NCBI GenBank assembly: GCA_944472135.2
Contig: OX235264.1
Span: 82,222,319 to 82,286,318, forward strand
DNA length: 64,000 nucleotides
Source: Trichobilharzia regenti
Taxonomy: Eukaryota; Platyhelminthes; Trematoda; Strigeidida; Schistosomatidae
Direction of reading: 5' to 3'
A program made the translations under genes and the position numbers. Positions 46,201-56,169 of the stretch are shown here, piece after piece. Below the pieces are notes generated by a model, which did not search any database, was not told where the DNA came from, and saw nothing but the letters and a program-made list of their open reading frames with translations. Every line of letters starts with the position of its first letter. The stretch's first letter is position 1.

Positions 46201-46488
46201 ATATCTTTCTCAGGTAACAGGGACATACAATTCGCACAGGAAGGTTCTTACGATCTGCGTAACCAAACTTCCACAGTGACAACTCATTCTTTTAAGTCAA
46301 CACTCCGTGAAAACTTCTTCACAGTCATGTATTCTAAAATATGGAATAGCCTACCCCTAGATATCAGAACTTGCTCTTCGGTTACAAGCTTCAAACGCTC
46401 TCTATACAGACTGTTTCACTCTACTGATTATATTAATAAACTATTTACTCCTAGAACGAATCAAGCACTAATCTACTACAGCACCTAA
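43192..46488 (+). CDS. ORF2: endonuclease-reverse transcriptase, open
   Basis: A 1098-codon open frame for the element's replication enzyme. The endonuclease spans residues about 140-365: ILINARSVLNKL, IVITESWCHSD with catalytic Glu, GGGCLMYF, ILCGDFNLPEINW, and GSDHKTVMC. The RT spans about 575-860: SNYRPINITPIASRIMERL, NQHGFLKSRS, VIYFDISKAFDRVDH (motif A), SGVVQGSVIGPLLF (motif B), and IFADDLKVAY (motif C, DD intact). The C-terminus carries RMESIQRYFTSKLLGY and a WNSLPLDIR block. All catalytic residues are present and the frame is unbroken, so this copy may be recent. Its N-terminal 130 residues, before the endonuclease, are low complexity and overlap ORF1. Confidence 0.9.
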   Translation: MVITRIQSFFIPRVPVSVEKTAGRDVNTPKPLVLAPSLHENRNGLVHPYPLDTLDTCTSIGQIKNPTHFCNLTKNKSSLVYSKSSTPTPNSPPKTAHNNSIDIGEHDAETPLNIGSSCQAELLGAEPYSGLTNELKYFKCYFNSHLYVILINARSVLNKLPMLRALTVIYKPPVIVITESWCHSDILDEEISLDNYTHFRCDREGGKGGGCLMYFLNELTVSQLESSTLNMPETLWVNVHLNNVTALIGCSYRAPGTFSNYETQLINTLEQLTDLQYDHKILCGDFNLPEINWDIPTGPTKFDKFLDTLDILGWKQTVTTPTRGNNVLDLIFCHNISPLSTLVGSEFPGSDHKTVMCALPIPLSSNASHTSTSQQVIYRNYSKANWALVESMLRSSKWDEYFTTDDLSRALTIFYHNSNICLDAVIPLQTLKVSPHRKSFIKPKDRKKLKKLSTSYFKHHDFGTLGLILKTLSSITQAQDFRMRKEERIAVASPARVYALTEILRKRMNRKNHSISLLIDKGRLCTNSADICELFNKTFAGNYLKPSVQLLDIHPITKMAQTPTPLTPNQISTVQFTYADINQTIRTLKSSKGFGTDGISSYFYKYGGPDIPLLLLKIFTMSLETQTYPDIWKTTFIMPKHKSGSKTEVSNYRPINITPIASRIMERLVKDNLIKHMLSCNIISPNQHGFLKSRSCLTCHLDFFNFVTSSRDRRQLVLVIYFDISKAFDRVDHLLLTNKLNSLGIRDPLLGWLKSFLNNRSQIVKLGSATSKPSPITSGVVQGSVIGPLLFTLYINDICACFTHGKPFIFADDLKVAYTFQRDDLGNFENVVQKELDKMAAWSSLWNLQFNLNKCGWICFGAPSIDLKLTLQSANLTRLRSVVDLGLRYSSDLTFSEQVASQTRKSRMLLGCILRNFHDNEAKLILYKTCVRPLLEYCPFIISSTRTRDKLRMESIQRYFTSKLLGYDCKKDYISRCMILKLDPLWTRRLIINLIFFFKVLHKISFSGNRDIQFAQEGSYDLRNQTSTVTTHSFKSTLRENFFTVMYSKIWNSLPLDIRTCSSVTSFKRSLYRLFHSTDYINKLFTPRTNQALIYYST

Positions 46489-46589
46489 AAGACGCACTTC
46501 AACACCCTTAGCAATCTTTAAACTATAAATAAACTAGCAGCATGGATGCATAAAGACATAGTACGGAACATACAGGATTAGTTTACCCT

Positions 46590-46690
46590 TAGAAATAGGA
46601 CCTATCCCTCATTGTAACCTTCAAACGCTTGCTATATAAACTGTTTTGTCCAAATGACTATCCCTACCAGAACCCATCACTTATTTCTAA
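46590..46690 (+). repeat. Diverged duplicate of the ORF2 3' end
   Basis: TAACCTTCAAACGCTTGCTATATA around 46615-46640 and CTGTTTTG nearby mirror GCTTCAAACGCTCTCTATACAG and CTGTTTCA at about 46388-46420, followed by similar GA(C/T)TAT. The direct duplicate is about 230 bp away and out of the coding frame. It suggests either an older truncated insertion or a tandem duplication at the 3' end. Confidence 0.55.
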
Positions 46691-46799
46691 AACGCATCAG
46701 TCATTAGAACACTAAAACGCTCAGACTCATTAATACACATTATGACATTAAATAAACTCTAAGACTTCGCATAAATACGTGAAAACAAATACAATATAG

Positions 46800-49655
46800 A
46801 AAAATGTTTACTTAAGTATAATTTACAATTAAGATAAACATTTATAAATGCATAATATATAAATGTCCTTTTCATGTTCACATACTTTCTCTTTCTGGTA
46901 TTTTGCTGCTCCTATTCATCTTCTGGTCGAGGTCGAACAACCCTGCATCTAAACTGAAATGAGGATTAATTCCAAACCGTCTATCTCATAACCACTCAAA
47001 TTCCATGAACGATCCAATTCTACCATTTGAAGACGCTGGCGAACATGCTGTAAATGAGTATTCATGATCTGAAATGAAGAAGCAACTGGTTTTCAAACAG
47101 TTTTCAACATTTTACTCAACTTACGAATACAGTCCGCCATGCAGACACAAATGGAGCAAATGGAGAATTCTGGAATCGACCTCGGCACCATTTGATGCAG
47201 TAAAACAACCCAACATGACCTTATCTAGTTTTCGTATCCACGATCAAATTTCTTTCCTGTTATAAAACTACGATAAGACTGCTGAAAAAATGGAATAAAT
47301 ATATCACTGATCTCAACATAATACATCAATAATCTTTAAGCCAAGGGTGCTGTTCACAACAAAGTTATATAGGAGAATTGACTTCAAGCTTTATTTTTCC
47401 CAGATATTTGTATTACATTCATCTGATGTCTGGGTTTTTTGTTAATGCGAAGACAATATTTCTATATCTCTTTATGTGCTACACAAACAAACTTTATAGC
47501 AGACTGTTCCGACTGACTTTGATGTCAGAAAGAACAACCAAACTGTAAATCCATTATACATCAAATTTTGTGTAATTTATATAATAACTTATCCATGCCT
47601 GTACAATTGGTATGCTCCTGCATAAACAGGAAGAAATATATATTAATAGAGTGTCACTGCATATAAGCAGATTAGTGAAGTATACGCCAACCCTAAGTTA
47701 CTGCATTTATTTGTACTGCGGACTTCGCGTTTAGCAGTATATGGACTTGCGACTGGCTTAATAAGGCAACTCTAGCGTATCAAACGGCACAGAATTATTA
47801 TTCAACTTGTTGAATCCTACTACTTTTGCAATGTGCTGTTTCATAGAAACAGGTGCGAAACCCTATGAATGACTGAAATTACAGTCTCATTATACTGTAG
47901 TAAATCTCCACCGCACTAACTAGGCTTTACATTCCCTGATCCGAATTCACATATTACAAAAGCCCATAGGATAGCGGAGCATTGAAAAAGTCCAGAGGAA
48001 GCAAAAATTAAGAGTATGTTAAATATTCTATAATTTGCAAGTGAAAATTCTGATGAAGAGTATCAGCGTTAGCTTAACCGTTTGACATTTCCGCTGATTT
48101 CGTATTCGACAACCTCCGTATACCTGCAGAAATAAAGCAAATGTAAAGACTAGCACAACACGAAGTTATAAAAGATAATTCTACATATTAGCATACAATG
48201 TGAATAGACTAATTCTGTTATTACTAAGTAATACCTCATGCAGATAAATGTCTTTGTAGTCCACAGCTGGTTTTTATATTGACACCGTATGCATAAATAG
48301 ACCTCACATGTTTTCCAGTATTAGAGGATTATACGAAAATTTCAAGACAATATCTGAAACATCCATACTGTTGAGGCGTCATTCTCTCATCGAGATTACT
48401 TGCACATCAAATTCATACTAAACATGCTTACAAAAATGGAAGTGTTGCAAATAAGTTACTTAGAAATTAATCCACAATCTCAGTAAAGCCTAGTGAACAT
48501 AGTTTTATGAATCCTATCAAATATAAGCTGAACATGCCTCACTTCTAAGCAGCTATGCACTGTGTTAACAGCATAGAGAAATACGTAAAATATTGTAGGA
48601 TACACAGACATGTTGTGTTGATGGGGATAATAATGTCACATAATGCAACCTAGACACTCAGTCGTGACACCGCATCTGTACTGCTTTATGTTAATGAGAA
48701 TTTCGGGAGAAATTCATCTCCAGTATTGGTGATCGGAAATATTGCAGCATTGAGTATACAGTGTCAGTGGAACCTGCATAACAGACAGTATACCGATAAT
48801 AATAGGGCTAAATAGATTTAGTTATCATAATCAACACAGTACATGTGTATAATACTATACACTGAATTAGTGCACTAAGTGAATCAGTGAGGAGAATTAA
48901 ACGAGTAGTTGACTTCTTCCACTACACCGCCCTTGCGACAACCATGAGAACCACCTACATTTGTTAGCTTAGCAGTCAGCTAAGCACAAAATGGCACAAT
49001 ATTAATACAGTAGGGATATTTTTTATACACTGAATCCACATAATCCATATTACATTGCATCGATCAATGCAAATATGTATTAAATCCACTTAGAGATAAC
49101 CTTTCAACTTACAATAATTCCTGCCCTAAAACACACGTGAAAAATGTATCTACATGATAAGCTCTATTTCCGAAGAAGGTTCTGTTAGCATTTACAGGTG
49201 ATTCCTATGTACTGATGGTATCAAATTGTCAAACAGTATTGTTCTTCACACGAAAATGGGCTGTATTGATATCGTGAGAAGCGAAGTGTTCATTAAATGA
49301 TACTATGCAGAAAGCTGCAGCTTCTATTTGAAGTAAACAATTTGTGTAGATGACATTACCCTCTAACTATCCCATTATGCTCATTGTAGCGATATTTTGA
49401 CAAAGACCACCTGAATCACTAATCATTGCAAGCAATACGATAAGAGTACACCGCAGTCGGAACGCATGACGCGGATACCAACACGACGTGTCAGGAATGA
49501 GAACTCCTATCAATCCAGAAAGCATATAACACAATTTTATTGAAAATTATTGACAGAAAAATTTACCGAGCGAAATTTCAACCAATATGCCATTCTACAC
49601 CGTGATGTGTTTGAAATGTGTGGAGGTTCATTTGGTACTCTTAGTTACATAAGGC
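46800..49655. other. Noncoding DNA upstream of the HisRS gene
   Basis: About 2.85 kb of A+T-rich sequence with no recognisable gene or repeat. The last few hundred bases presumably hold the promoter and 5' UTR of the histidyl-tRNA synthetase gene. No motif can be singled out. Confidence 0.5.
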
Positions 49656-52420
49656 ATGCCTTCAGAAGATTCCAAACCCGCTAAGCAGAAGGTAAGTACG
49701 ATTAATTCTAGTAAGACAAACAGGAATGTTTATGAGTACCAAGTTCTTTGCTAATGCAGTCAAGATGTCTATTTTTCAGGTTCGTTCAATATATGCTTCT
49801 ACTTCCTAATTAGGTACAGAAAATTACCGAACAAATGGCAAAGTCTTCGTTGAAGCAGAATGAGATAAAGTACAACTTAAAAGTCCCCAAGGTAATTTGT
49901 ATGGTAATCTGTTTATTCTCAGGGTACAAGAGATCGTGACCCGGTCCAAATGACAGTTCTTGAAGGTGTATTCAATACAATAATACAGTGTTTCAAGCGT
50001 CATGATGCAGTAACAATTGAAACGCCTGTTTTTGAGCTCAAGGTATTCTACACTTCGATTGTTTTCTAAAAGATTAGGAAGTTTTGACGGGGAAATACGG
50101 TGAAGAATCCAAATTGATATATGACCTCCAAGATCAGGGCGGCGAAACACTTTCTTTGAGATATGACCTTACTGTAAGTTGCAATATGCAATGGCAATAT
50201 GTTTCAGGTCCCGTTTGCTCGTTATGTTGCTATGCATAAAATAAAATCTATCAAGCGTTATCAAATTGGGAAAGTTTATCGTCGGGACCAACCAGCCATG
50301 ACTCGAGGTCGTTATCGAGAATTTTACCAGTGTGTAAGTACATAACAGCTACGTTTGTTTTGTTCAGAATATTATTCCCGTCTTAAGTACTAGGTATTTG
50401 TATTAATTTGTGTCACCCAAGAAATGTACATAATTATTACCAAAGTACCAACCGGTGGCTTTTAACTTTACACAAAATAATATTCTACCATTATACTTTT
50501 TCGTTCTTTAGGATTTCGATATTGCTGGGGACTACGGACCAATGCTGGCCGATGTCGAATGTCTGCGAATCATATATGAGGTCCTTTCAGAACTAGCATT
50601 AGGTGACTTTGTTATCAAGGTCAACCATAGGCGTTTACTTGATGGTTTATTTGCAGCTTGCGATGTCCCTGCTGACAAGTTTGTAACAACTTGTTCTTCA
50701 GTCGACAAATTAGACAAGGTGAGCTTTAGTTTTCTTCTCGATGCCCCGAACAAATACAAAATGACATATACTGAGATTGTTGTTTGGTGTTAATTCGTTT
50801 AGAAGTTCTCCCATTAGTCCTTTTAATATTTGTTCGTCTCATTTAATAAATTTTGATGGATTTACATACACCTTTGATAACTTGTGTAGATTCAATTTCA
50901 AATTTTAGCTTGTCCCTTGCTTGAAATGCTTCATAATGACAATTCAGAGTAGTGAAAATAAACATTTTATTTATGGATTACATTTCCTTTGGCTTATTTT
51001 TTCAGATTCAGATTTATTAGTTGAGGGTAGAGGGCTTGAAGCCTATGTTAATCCTTTTCTAGTAAATTTCTCTGGTTGTCTCAGCCCTTCCTGAATGAAT
51101 CAATTGAGGTTGCAGACATCACTTCTTCTGGAAGTCGGTTCCAAGAGTTTGTGACTCGGTGTGAAAACCAGCTTTCAACAGCAATATGATTTCTTCTTGG
51201 CTTTGGAACTCCCCTGCTATGTCATCTAAGGTGTTCCGATCTGTTGTGAAGGAAAAGAGAGATTAGGTCAGGTCCGTTGTCATTATTTAAAATTTTAAAC
51301 ATTGATTAAATCTCCTTTCTGCCTACGGTATGACAGGGAGAAGAAATTTAAACTGTCTAGTCTTTCCTCGTGTGATAAGTTGGTCATGCCGAGAATCATA
51401 CGTGTTGCCTTCCTTTAGACGCTTTTCGGAATGTGTGAGTTCGCTTTAAGACAAGGACTGGCTGCTAGGTACAGTTTTCTAGTATTGACATCACCATGGA
51501 TGTATATAGGGAGGTGAACATATGTCTGGTGATTCTAATAAAGGCTCTGTGAATTGCCCATGAGGGTCTGGAACTATGTGCAGCCACCGCGCGACAATGT
51601 GCTGTAGTTTTTAAATCGTGGCTAACTACGACACCTAAATTCGAATGAGTCTAAACTGATCGGTTAAAATTGCCTCATCGCAAGAGTTGATGCATGCTTG
51701 TCCGATGCGAATGGTTGCACATTTTGCTACATTGTTTGGGAGCATCGATTCTCTGGACCACTGACAAATTGTTGAGGTCCGTTTGTAACATGAGCGTATC
51801 ACTGTTGCCCTTCTCTCTCTCTCTTCATCTACGTATAGGACCATAAGGGAATCGGTGCGCAGAGATAACTCATTGATATGCAAATAAATAGGGGAGGTCT
51901 GAGAACCGTGCCTTGTGGCACTTCGTTACGCACTGCTGTCCAAGAGAAGATTTTTATAGCATTATTCGACTTAATGGTTTTATTTTCGCACTTGCCTTCT
52001 TTATTACCTTGTTACTGTGGCAACTTTAACTGGTGAAGAGCCGTGCTAGGTCTCATGTTGATATTGTTGTCCACTAAATATTAGTTATAACCTTGATTCG
52101 CATCCGACTTCCAACCTTTTCCTAGGTTCCTTGGGAAGATGTCAAGCGAGAATTATGTGAAGATAAAGGCTTATCTGTCCAGACGGCTGACAAAATCGGT
52201 TTCTACGTTCAGTTATCTGGGGGTATAGATCTAGTTGAACGCCTTGAATCTGATGAAAGCCTCAACAACCAACCTTCTGCAAAGGCTGCTTTGCAAGATA
52301 TGAGATTGCTGTTGGGCTACTGTGAAGCATTGGGTATTAAGGATAGAATAGCTTTCGACCTTAGTCTTGCACGTGGTCTGGACTACTACACAGGTGTTAT
52401 ATACGAAGCTGTTCTAAAAG
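49656..52420 (+). CDS. HARS1: Histidyl-tRNA synthetase, cytosolic, 5' part (7 exons)
   Basis: Class II enzyme that charges tRNA-His with histidine for protein synthesis. Exons 49656-49691, 49814-49891, 49923-50042, 50078-50173, 50208-50333, 50512-50718 and 52126-52420 join in frame (958 nt, 319 codons plus one base). Introns 2-4 are 31, 35 and 34 nt. Landmarks: VPKGTRD, then [20 protein letters not shown] (start of catalytic core), [16 protein letters not shown] (class II motif 2) and [10 protein letters not shown] (the HisRS-specific HisA signature). The start ATG at 49656 gives only 38 residues before PKGTRD, shorter than the human N-terminus, and no WHEP domain is seen. Motif 3 and the anticodon-binding domain are missing and must lie beyond 64000, in exons after intron 7. 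Confidence in the family is very high; the symbol follows the human gene. Confidence 0.93.
51000..51960 (-). pseudogene. CR1-like relic in HisRS intron 6
   Basis: Inside the 1407-nt intron 6 (50719-52125), the minus strand reads, with stops, the C-terminal half of a CR1-like pol: VPQGTVL (motif B) at about 51900-51930, then [24 protein letters not shown] and [16 protein letters not shown], with RKGDLI after it. Its 3' end (51000-51120) matches the old family at 6783-8530. It is antisense to the host gene and not functional. Confidence 0.75.
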
Positions 52421-53040
52421 GTATGTTCAATTTGAAGTGATACTGCAGTAATGTGCTTATTTTTGCTTTCATTCTGGTAGTTGTCAGTTAAAACTTGGTT
52501 GTTGGCTTTTGCAAATATTTTCTATTATGAATAGATGCTTTTTTTCAACTCACTGTTCCAGTTGTACCCGAGAGTTATATAAGCTTCTATATGTCGATGT
52601 GGTTGTGGTCTCTGCGCTGGGAACGGGTCCAAGTGTGACATGGACGAGATGAGAGACTATGGCCAGGTAAAGAAGACGGCAAATAATAGGACAAAATGGA
52701 GATGTGCTGCTAAAACCTCATCTTCAACTTGGAACCCAACGGAACAATGACAAATAAGTTATTCACAGGAAAGAGGAGACTCCACAGACTTAATAGACAT
52801 CTACGTAATTATTTCCCTAATGCAACCATAAATTCAAGCCCATTACCATGGGAACGAAGGAAACTTTTCATCGCTAAATAGGATTCTATGACGTAATAGA
52901 TTTATTTTCATCTCTGAAGGAATACTTCGACTCCTTGGTCACCTAAAATTCACCACCGGTAAGAACAATAAATGGTATACAAAAACAGGAAATATGAGGC
53001 TAAATTATCCATATTTATTGAATAATATCAATATGGAAGT
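52421..53040. other. Start of HisRS intron 7, nothing recognised
   Basis: No next HisRS exon, for example one encoding the Gly-rich motif 3 region, could be found here. The remainder of the intron is filled with retroelements. Confidence 0.5.
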
Positions 53041-53126
53041 TTATATATGATAGAGAAGATTTGTAGCTCAGGTGGATGATTTTGATGTGATTGTGTTCTC
53101 TGAGCTGGATAGTTAATTTGTGAAAC

Positions 53127-53156
53127 TTTCATCGCCCTACTAGGCGACATCTTCAG
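53127..53156 (-). ncRNA. Hammerhead-like fold at the Penelope-like 3' end
   Basis: On the minus strand CTGAAGA (53156-53150) fits the CUGANGA box and GAAA lies at 53130-53127. Between them is a hairpin: GTCGCC pairs with GGCGAT, and CTAGTAG-type bases form the loop (helix II). No convincing helix III and GUH cleavage site follows the GAAA. The remainder may be degraded or of an atypical minimal type. Penelope-like elements commonly carry hammerheads in their terminal repeats, which supports the reading. Confidence 0.4.
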
Positions 53157-53269
53157 CGCATACTTCAATTTGAAGTGAGTTTTTAGATTTCTCCACGAGC
53201 TTATTAATCATCTCTCCTGGTGACCTTGGACGTGATTGGTTGTTTTTGTGTGTTTTCACACCATCTAGG

Positions 53270-53280
53270 TTACTTGTATT
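53270..53280. repeat. Target-site duplication of the RTE composite, left copy
   Basis: TTACTTGTATT, matched exactly by 54151-54161 across the insertion at 53281-54150. Confidence 0.8.
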
Positions 53281-54150
53281 TACTTACTTTACTTCACTTC
53301 GGCTATCTCCTACGGGAGGATGAGCCGGCTTCATGAACATCTCGAATCATCGCTACCCAGACGCGGCGATCTGATGCAAGGTTTTGCGACAGGGTTATCC
53401 AATTCTTGTTCCACAGACGGAGTCTGTAGACTGTTTGTAGCCCCAGGTACTCCATATCAGCCTTGACTGTACCAAGCCATGTTTTCAGCTGTCCACCCCT
53501 GCGACATCGCCAAGATGGAAATGGCGAGGGATTTAAAACTGATTTGACCAGATCGTCATCTGGTCGGCGCAGAACATGGCCAAACCACCGAAGGCGACGT
53601 TGTTGGACCAGTACTGGAATTTGGTTGATGTTGTAGAGAGTTCATGAAGTTTCATGGGAATTAGGTACGAGTGATGTCTCCAGCATCGCTCGGCCTTTTG
53701 TTTGAGAGTGCAGCTCTAACCTTTACACAACCAAGTGTGACCTACAAGGCAGTAGGAGTGGAGTAGGGAGTCCACTATCGATTGGCAGCCGGTGACCGGA
53801 GTCCGGTTCATGCGCCTTCTTGAATGGGGCCAGACATCCAATAAGCCCTTTGTCCATACGTCTGCCGGTGAGCTTCATACGCCAGTCGTTGGAGGCTTGG
53901 AATCAGGGTTTAGCCATCTCCCCTAGACTGTCATCCAATGGACAGTCAACCCGGTGAAGAGCGCCAGGCATCCGCTTTTGCCCTCTCACTTCGGTGAAAA
54001 AACACCGCCACGTGAAGGCAGTGAGTAGGACTTCCTCAGGAGAGGCTATGTAAGACACCTGGTCATATGGGAGCCTTTCAAGAGGTGTACGGAGAGGTGG
54101 CCAACCCGCAGCGCAAGGCACCCACCCCCGACCATCCTGAGGCTTTGGAG
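53281..54150 (-). mobile_element. RTE-derived composite insertion with target-site duplication
   Basis: An 870-bp insertion into the Penelope-like 3' region, flanked by an 11-bp direct repeat TTACTTGTATT at 53270-53280 and 54151-54161. Its downstream part (about 53640-53281 on the minus strand) encodes an RTE C-terminus (RGWRGQLKTWLG, then LWNKNWITL) and ends in GTAAAGTAAGTA-type tail repeats. The upstream part (54150-53641) is G+C-richer sequence of another origin. The structure resembles a non-autonomous element with an RTE 3' end. Confidence 0.7.
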
Positions 54151-54271
54151 ACTTACTTGTATTGGAACTGATTGTTTCTTTGACTTGAACTTTGACCCTT
54201 TGTGTGTGAAGTTTCTTTCTTATCGGTTGATAAATTTTGTCTATCTCAATGTGTCTATTGATTGATGATTC

Positions 54272-56169
54272 ACTGGAATAATAATAATAATACTTTATTC
54301 CAAAAACAGTACTTGTGATACAGAATGGAATTTTCAGCATTAATCACAAAATTGCATCTAATTTCCTCAAATTATAAATAAAAATTAATCACACAGAAAA
54401 TTTTCCACATTTACAATAGAGGTAGTGTCAAAAACATGCAGCATATAAAATGGAAATAGCAATAATAATGATAACAGCTAGGGTAATAATAATAAGAATA
54501 CAAGTGAAAATTGCCGTTGGCTTGTGTCACACAGTATTGGCAATGTGGTATAGAAATCCTAACATGTTTAAAAATATTGAGTATAATGTTCTCTTTACAT
54601 GATATGGTGAGGGGAGAAACAAAGATTACTGCCGTCATGGAGATAAGTTGGTGTTTGCAATTATGAGAGTAAAACAGAGAAGTAACAGGACCATAAATAT
54701 AATAGAAGTAATAAAAGTAAAACTTGAAGGTATATAAGGATGGATGGAGGAAATCGTTTATTTACTAGATGAAAAAAGGTTAGTTAATTCTTGCCTGACA
54801 CTATTTTCATCACATAAAATACGTGCCAAGTATGGTATCATAGAATTCTTATACTTAGACGTGCGAGCATACAGTTTTCTGAAGTTACTCCTTGTTCTAC
54901 CTGAGGAGATGCAAGGTGAAAGCTGAGGGTAAAGCGGATGCTCCAAGTCAGACAAAATCCCTTTAGCAAATTTATTGCATGAAGTCAAGTGCCTATCGAC
55001 AACGACGTTAACTATGTGGTCCACTGGGACACCACTCACCCTACTGACAGTCTTCAGTATTCTACGAATTGTGACATAGTCCTTTTTAAGCAAACCAGGA
55101 AAGAATAAGGGTGAACAATAAAGAAGAATAGGTAGGATGCAAGAGTTTATGAACTGTAAGAGGAAGGGTTGAGTTATACCCGAGTGTCTTAACTTCTTAA
55201 TGTAAAATGTCAGGCGGAATATTTTACTGGAGATTGCTAAGACATGGGAAGACCAGGAGAGATCAGAAGAGAGAATGAATCCAAGATACTTAATTTCTGA
55301 TTTGATTCCTATATCATTGTCGTCAATTTTACAAGTGTCATGAGAATCGATGACTTCTTTTAACTGTCGTTTACATCTTAAGCTGAAATCAACAGTTTGA
55401 CACTTAGAAGGATTCAGTTTAAGACCGTTAGACTCAGACCATTTGCTGACTTCCGATAGAAAGCTATTTATTTTAGTACAATCTAGCTGGGAGTTAACAG
55501 CCATTGAAACCGTTAAATCATCAGCGTACTTCACAAAGTTTATTTCATCAGGGTGAGGCAAGTCATGCAAGAAGAAAGGAAAAAGAAAAGGAGAAAGAAC
55601 AGCACCTTGAGGGACACCACCTTCAGTAGGCAATGAAGTGGAAGACTTCCCTTTATATACGGTGTACTGCTTTCTATCTGAGAAATAGGAATGTAACCAG
55701 TTAACAGTCCAACATTCTGTTTGACTAGCAGCAAGTTTATTTAATAAGATGTCCCTAGGGACTGAGTCGAAAGCAGATGTATAGTCTAGGAAGGCGCAAC
55801 GAACAAATTTAGCCCCCTTGTCTAGACTGGAAGCAATGTTATGATATAAGACGGCAGCTGCATCTAAAGTGCTTCTACTGTGCTTATAGGCGAATTGTTT
55901 AGGGTCATTAAAGAATTTAAGCGAAGGTACAAGACTAAGCAAAAGTAATTTCTCCATAGTTTTCAAAAAAGGAGAGGTAATAGCAATTGGGTCTAAATTT
56001 GACACATGTTCCAGTGGATGATTTAGGTATGGGCACAACTTTAATGTTCTTCCAAACGGCAGGCACAATATTATCGGAAACAGATTTGTTAAATAGATCA
56101 GTGAGAGGGTGACACAGAATATCAGAACATTTTTTAAAGATAATACTAGGTACATAATCGGGACCTAGC
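54272..56169 (-). mobile_element. L2/Rex1-like element, copy B (left)
   Basis: 5'-truncated retrotransposon on the minus strand with only the RT-containing 3' part. It starts inside the Penelope-like GIY-YIG gene at about 56169. It ends at about 54272 in a TAA-type microsatellite tail after GGAATAAAG. Its 3' end, reading TCCATTCTGTATCACAAGTACTG, is shared with copy A, so both belong to one family. Confidence 0.78.
54758..56155 (-). pseudogene. L2/Rex1-like reverse transcriptase, copy B
   Basis: A 465-codon frame, of which the first ~55 codons are out of frame with the true RT (a shift near 55990; the correct start is in the overlapping frame ending in the GIY-YIG ORF). RT motifs: QFAYKHSRSTLDAAAVL, FLDYTSAFDSVPRD (motif A), VPQGAVLSPFLF (motif B), KYADDLTVS (motif C, DD intact) and the C-terminal YLGFILSSDLSWSSHV. 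No endonuclease is present because of 5' truncation. Confidence 0.85.

Larger units (their letters stand above)
41500..46800 (+). mobile_element. Two-ORF CR1/jockey-group element, apparently intact
   Basis: Two overlapping open frames with complete endonuclease and RT motifs, preceded by about 200 bp of possible 5' UTR and followed by about 300 bp of 3' UTR. The boundaries are estimates: no target-site duplication or clear 3' tail was found. In the 3' UTR (about 46590-46690) a diverged copy of the end of ORF2 is repeated. Confidence 0.7.

Noticed and set aside
51635..51883. Short minus-strand frame in HisRS intron 6 as a gene
   Set aside because: It is one frame of a broken CR1-like reverse transcriptase relic.
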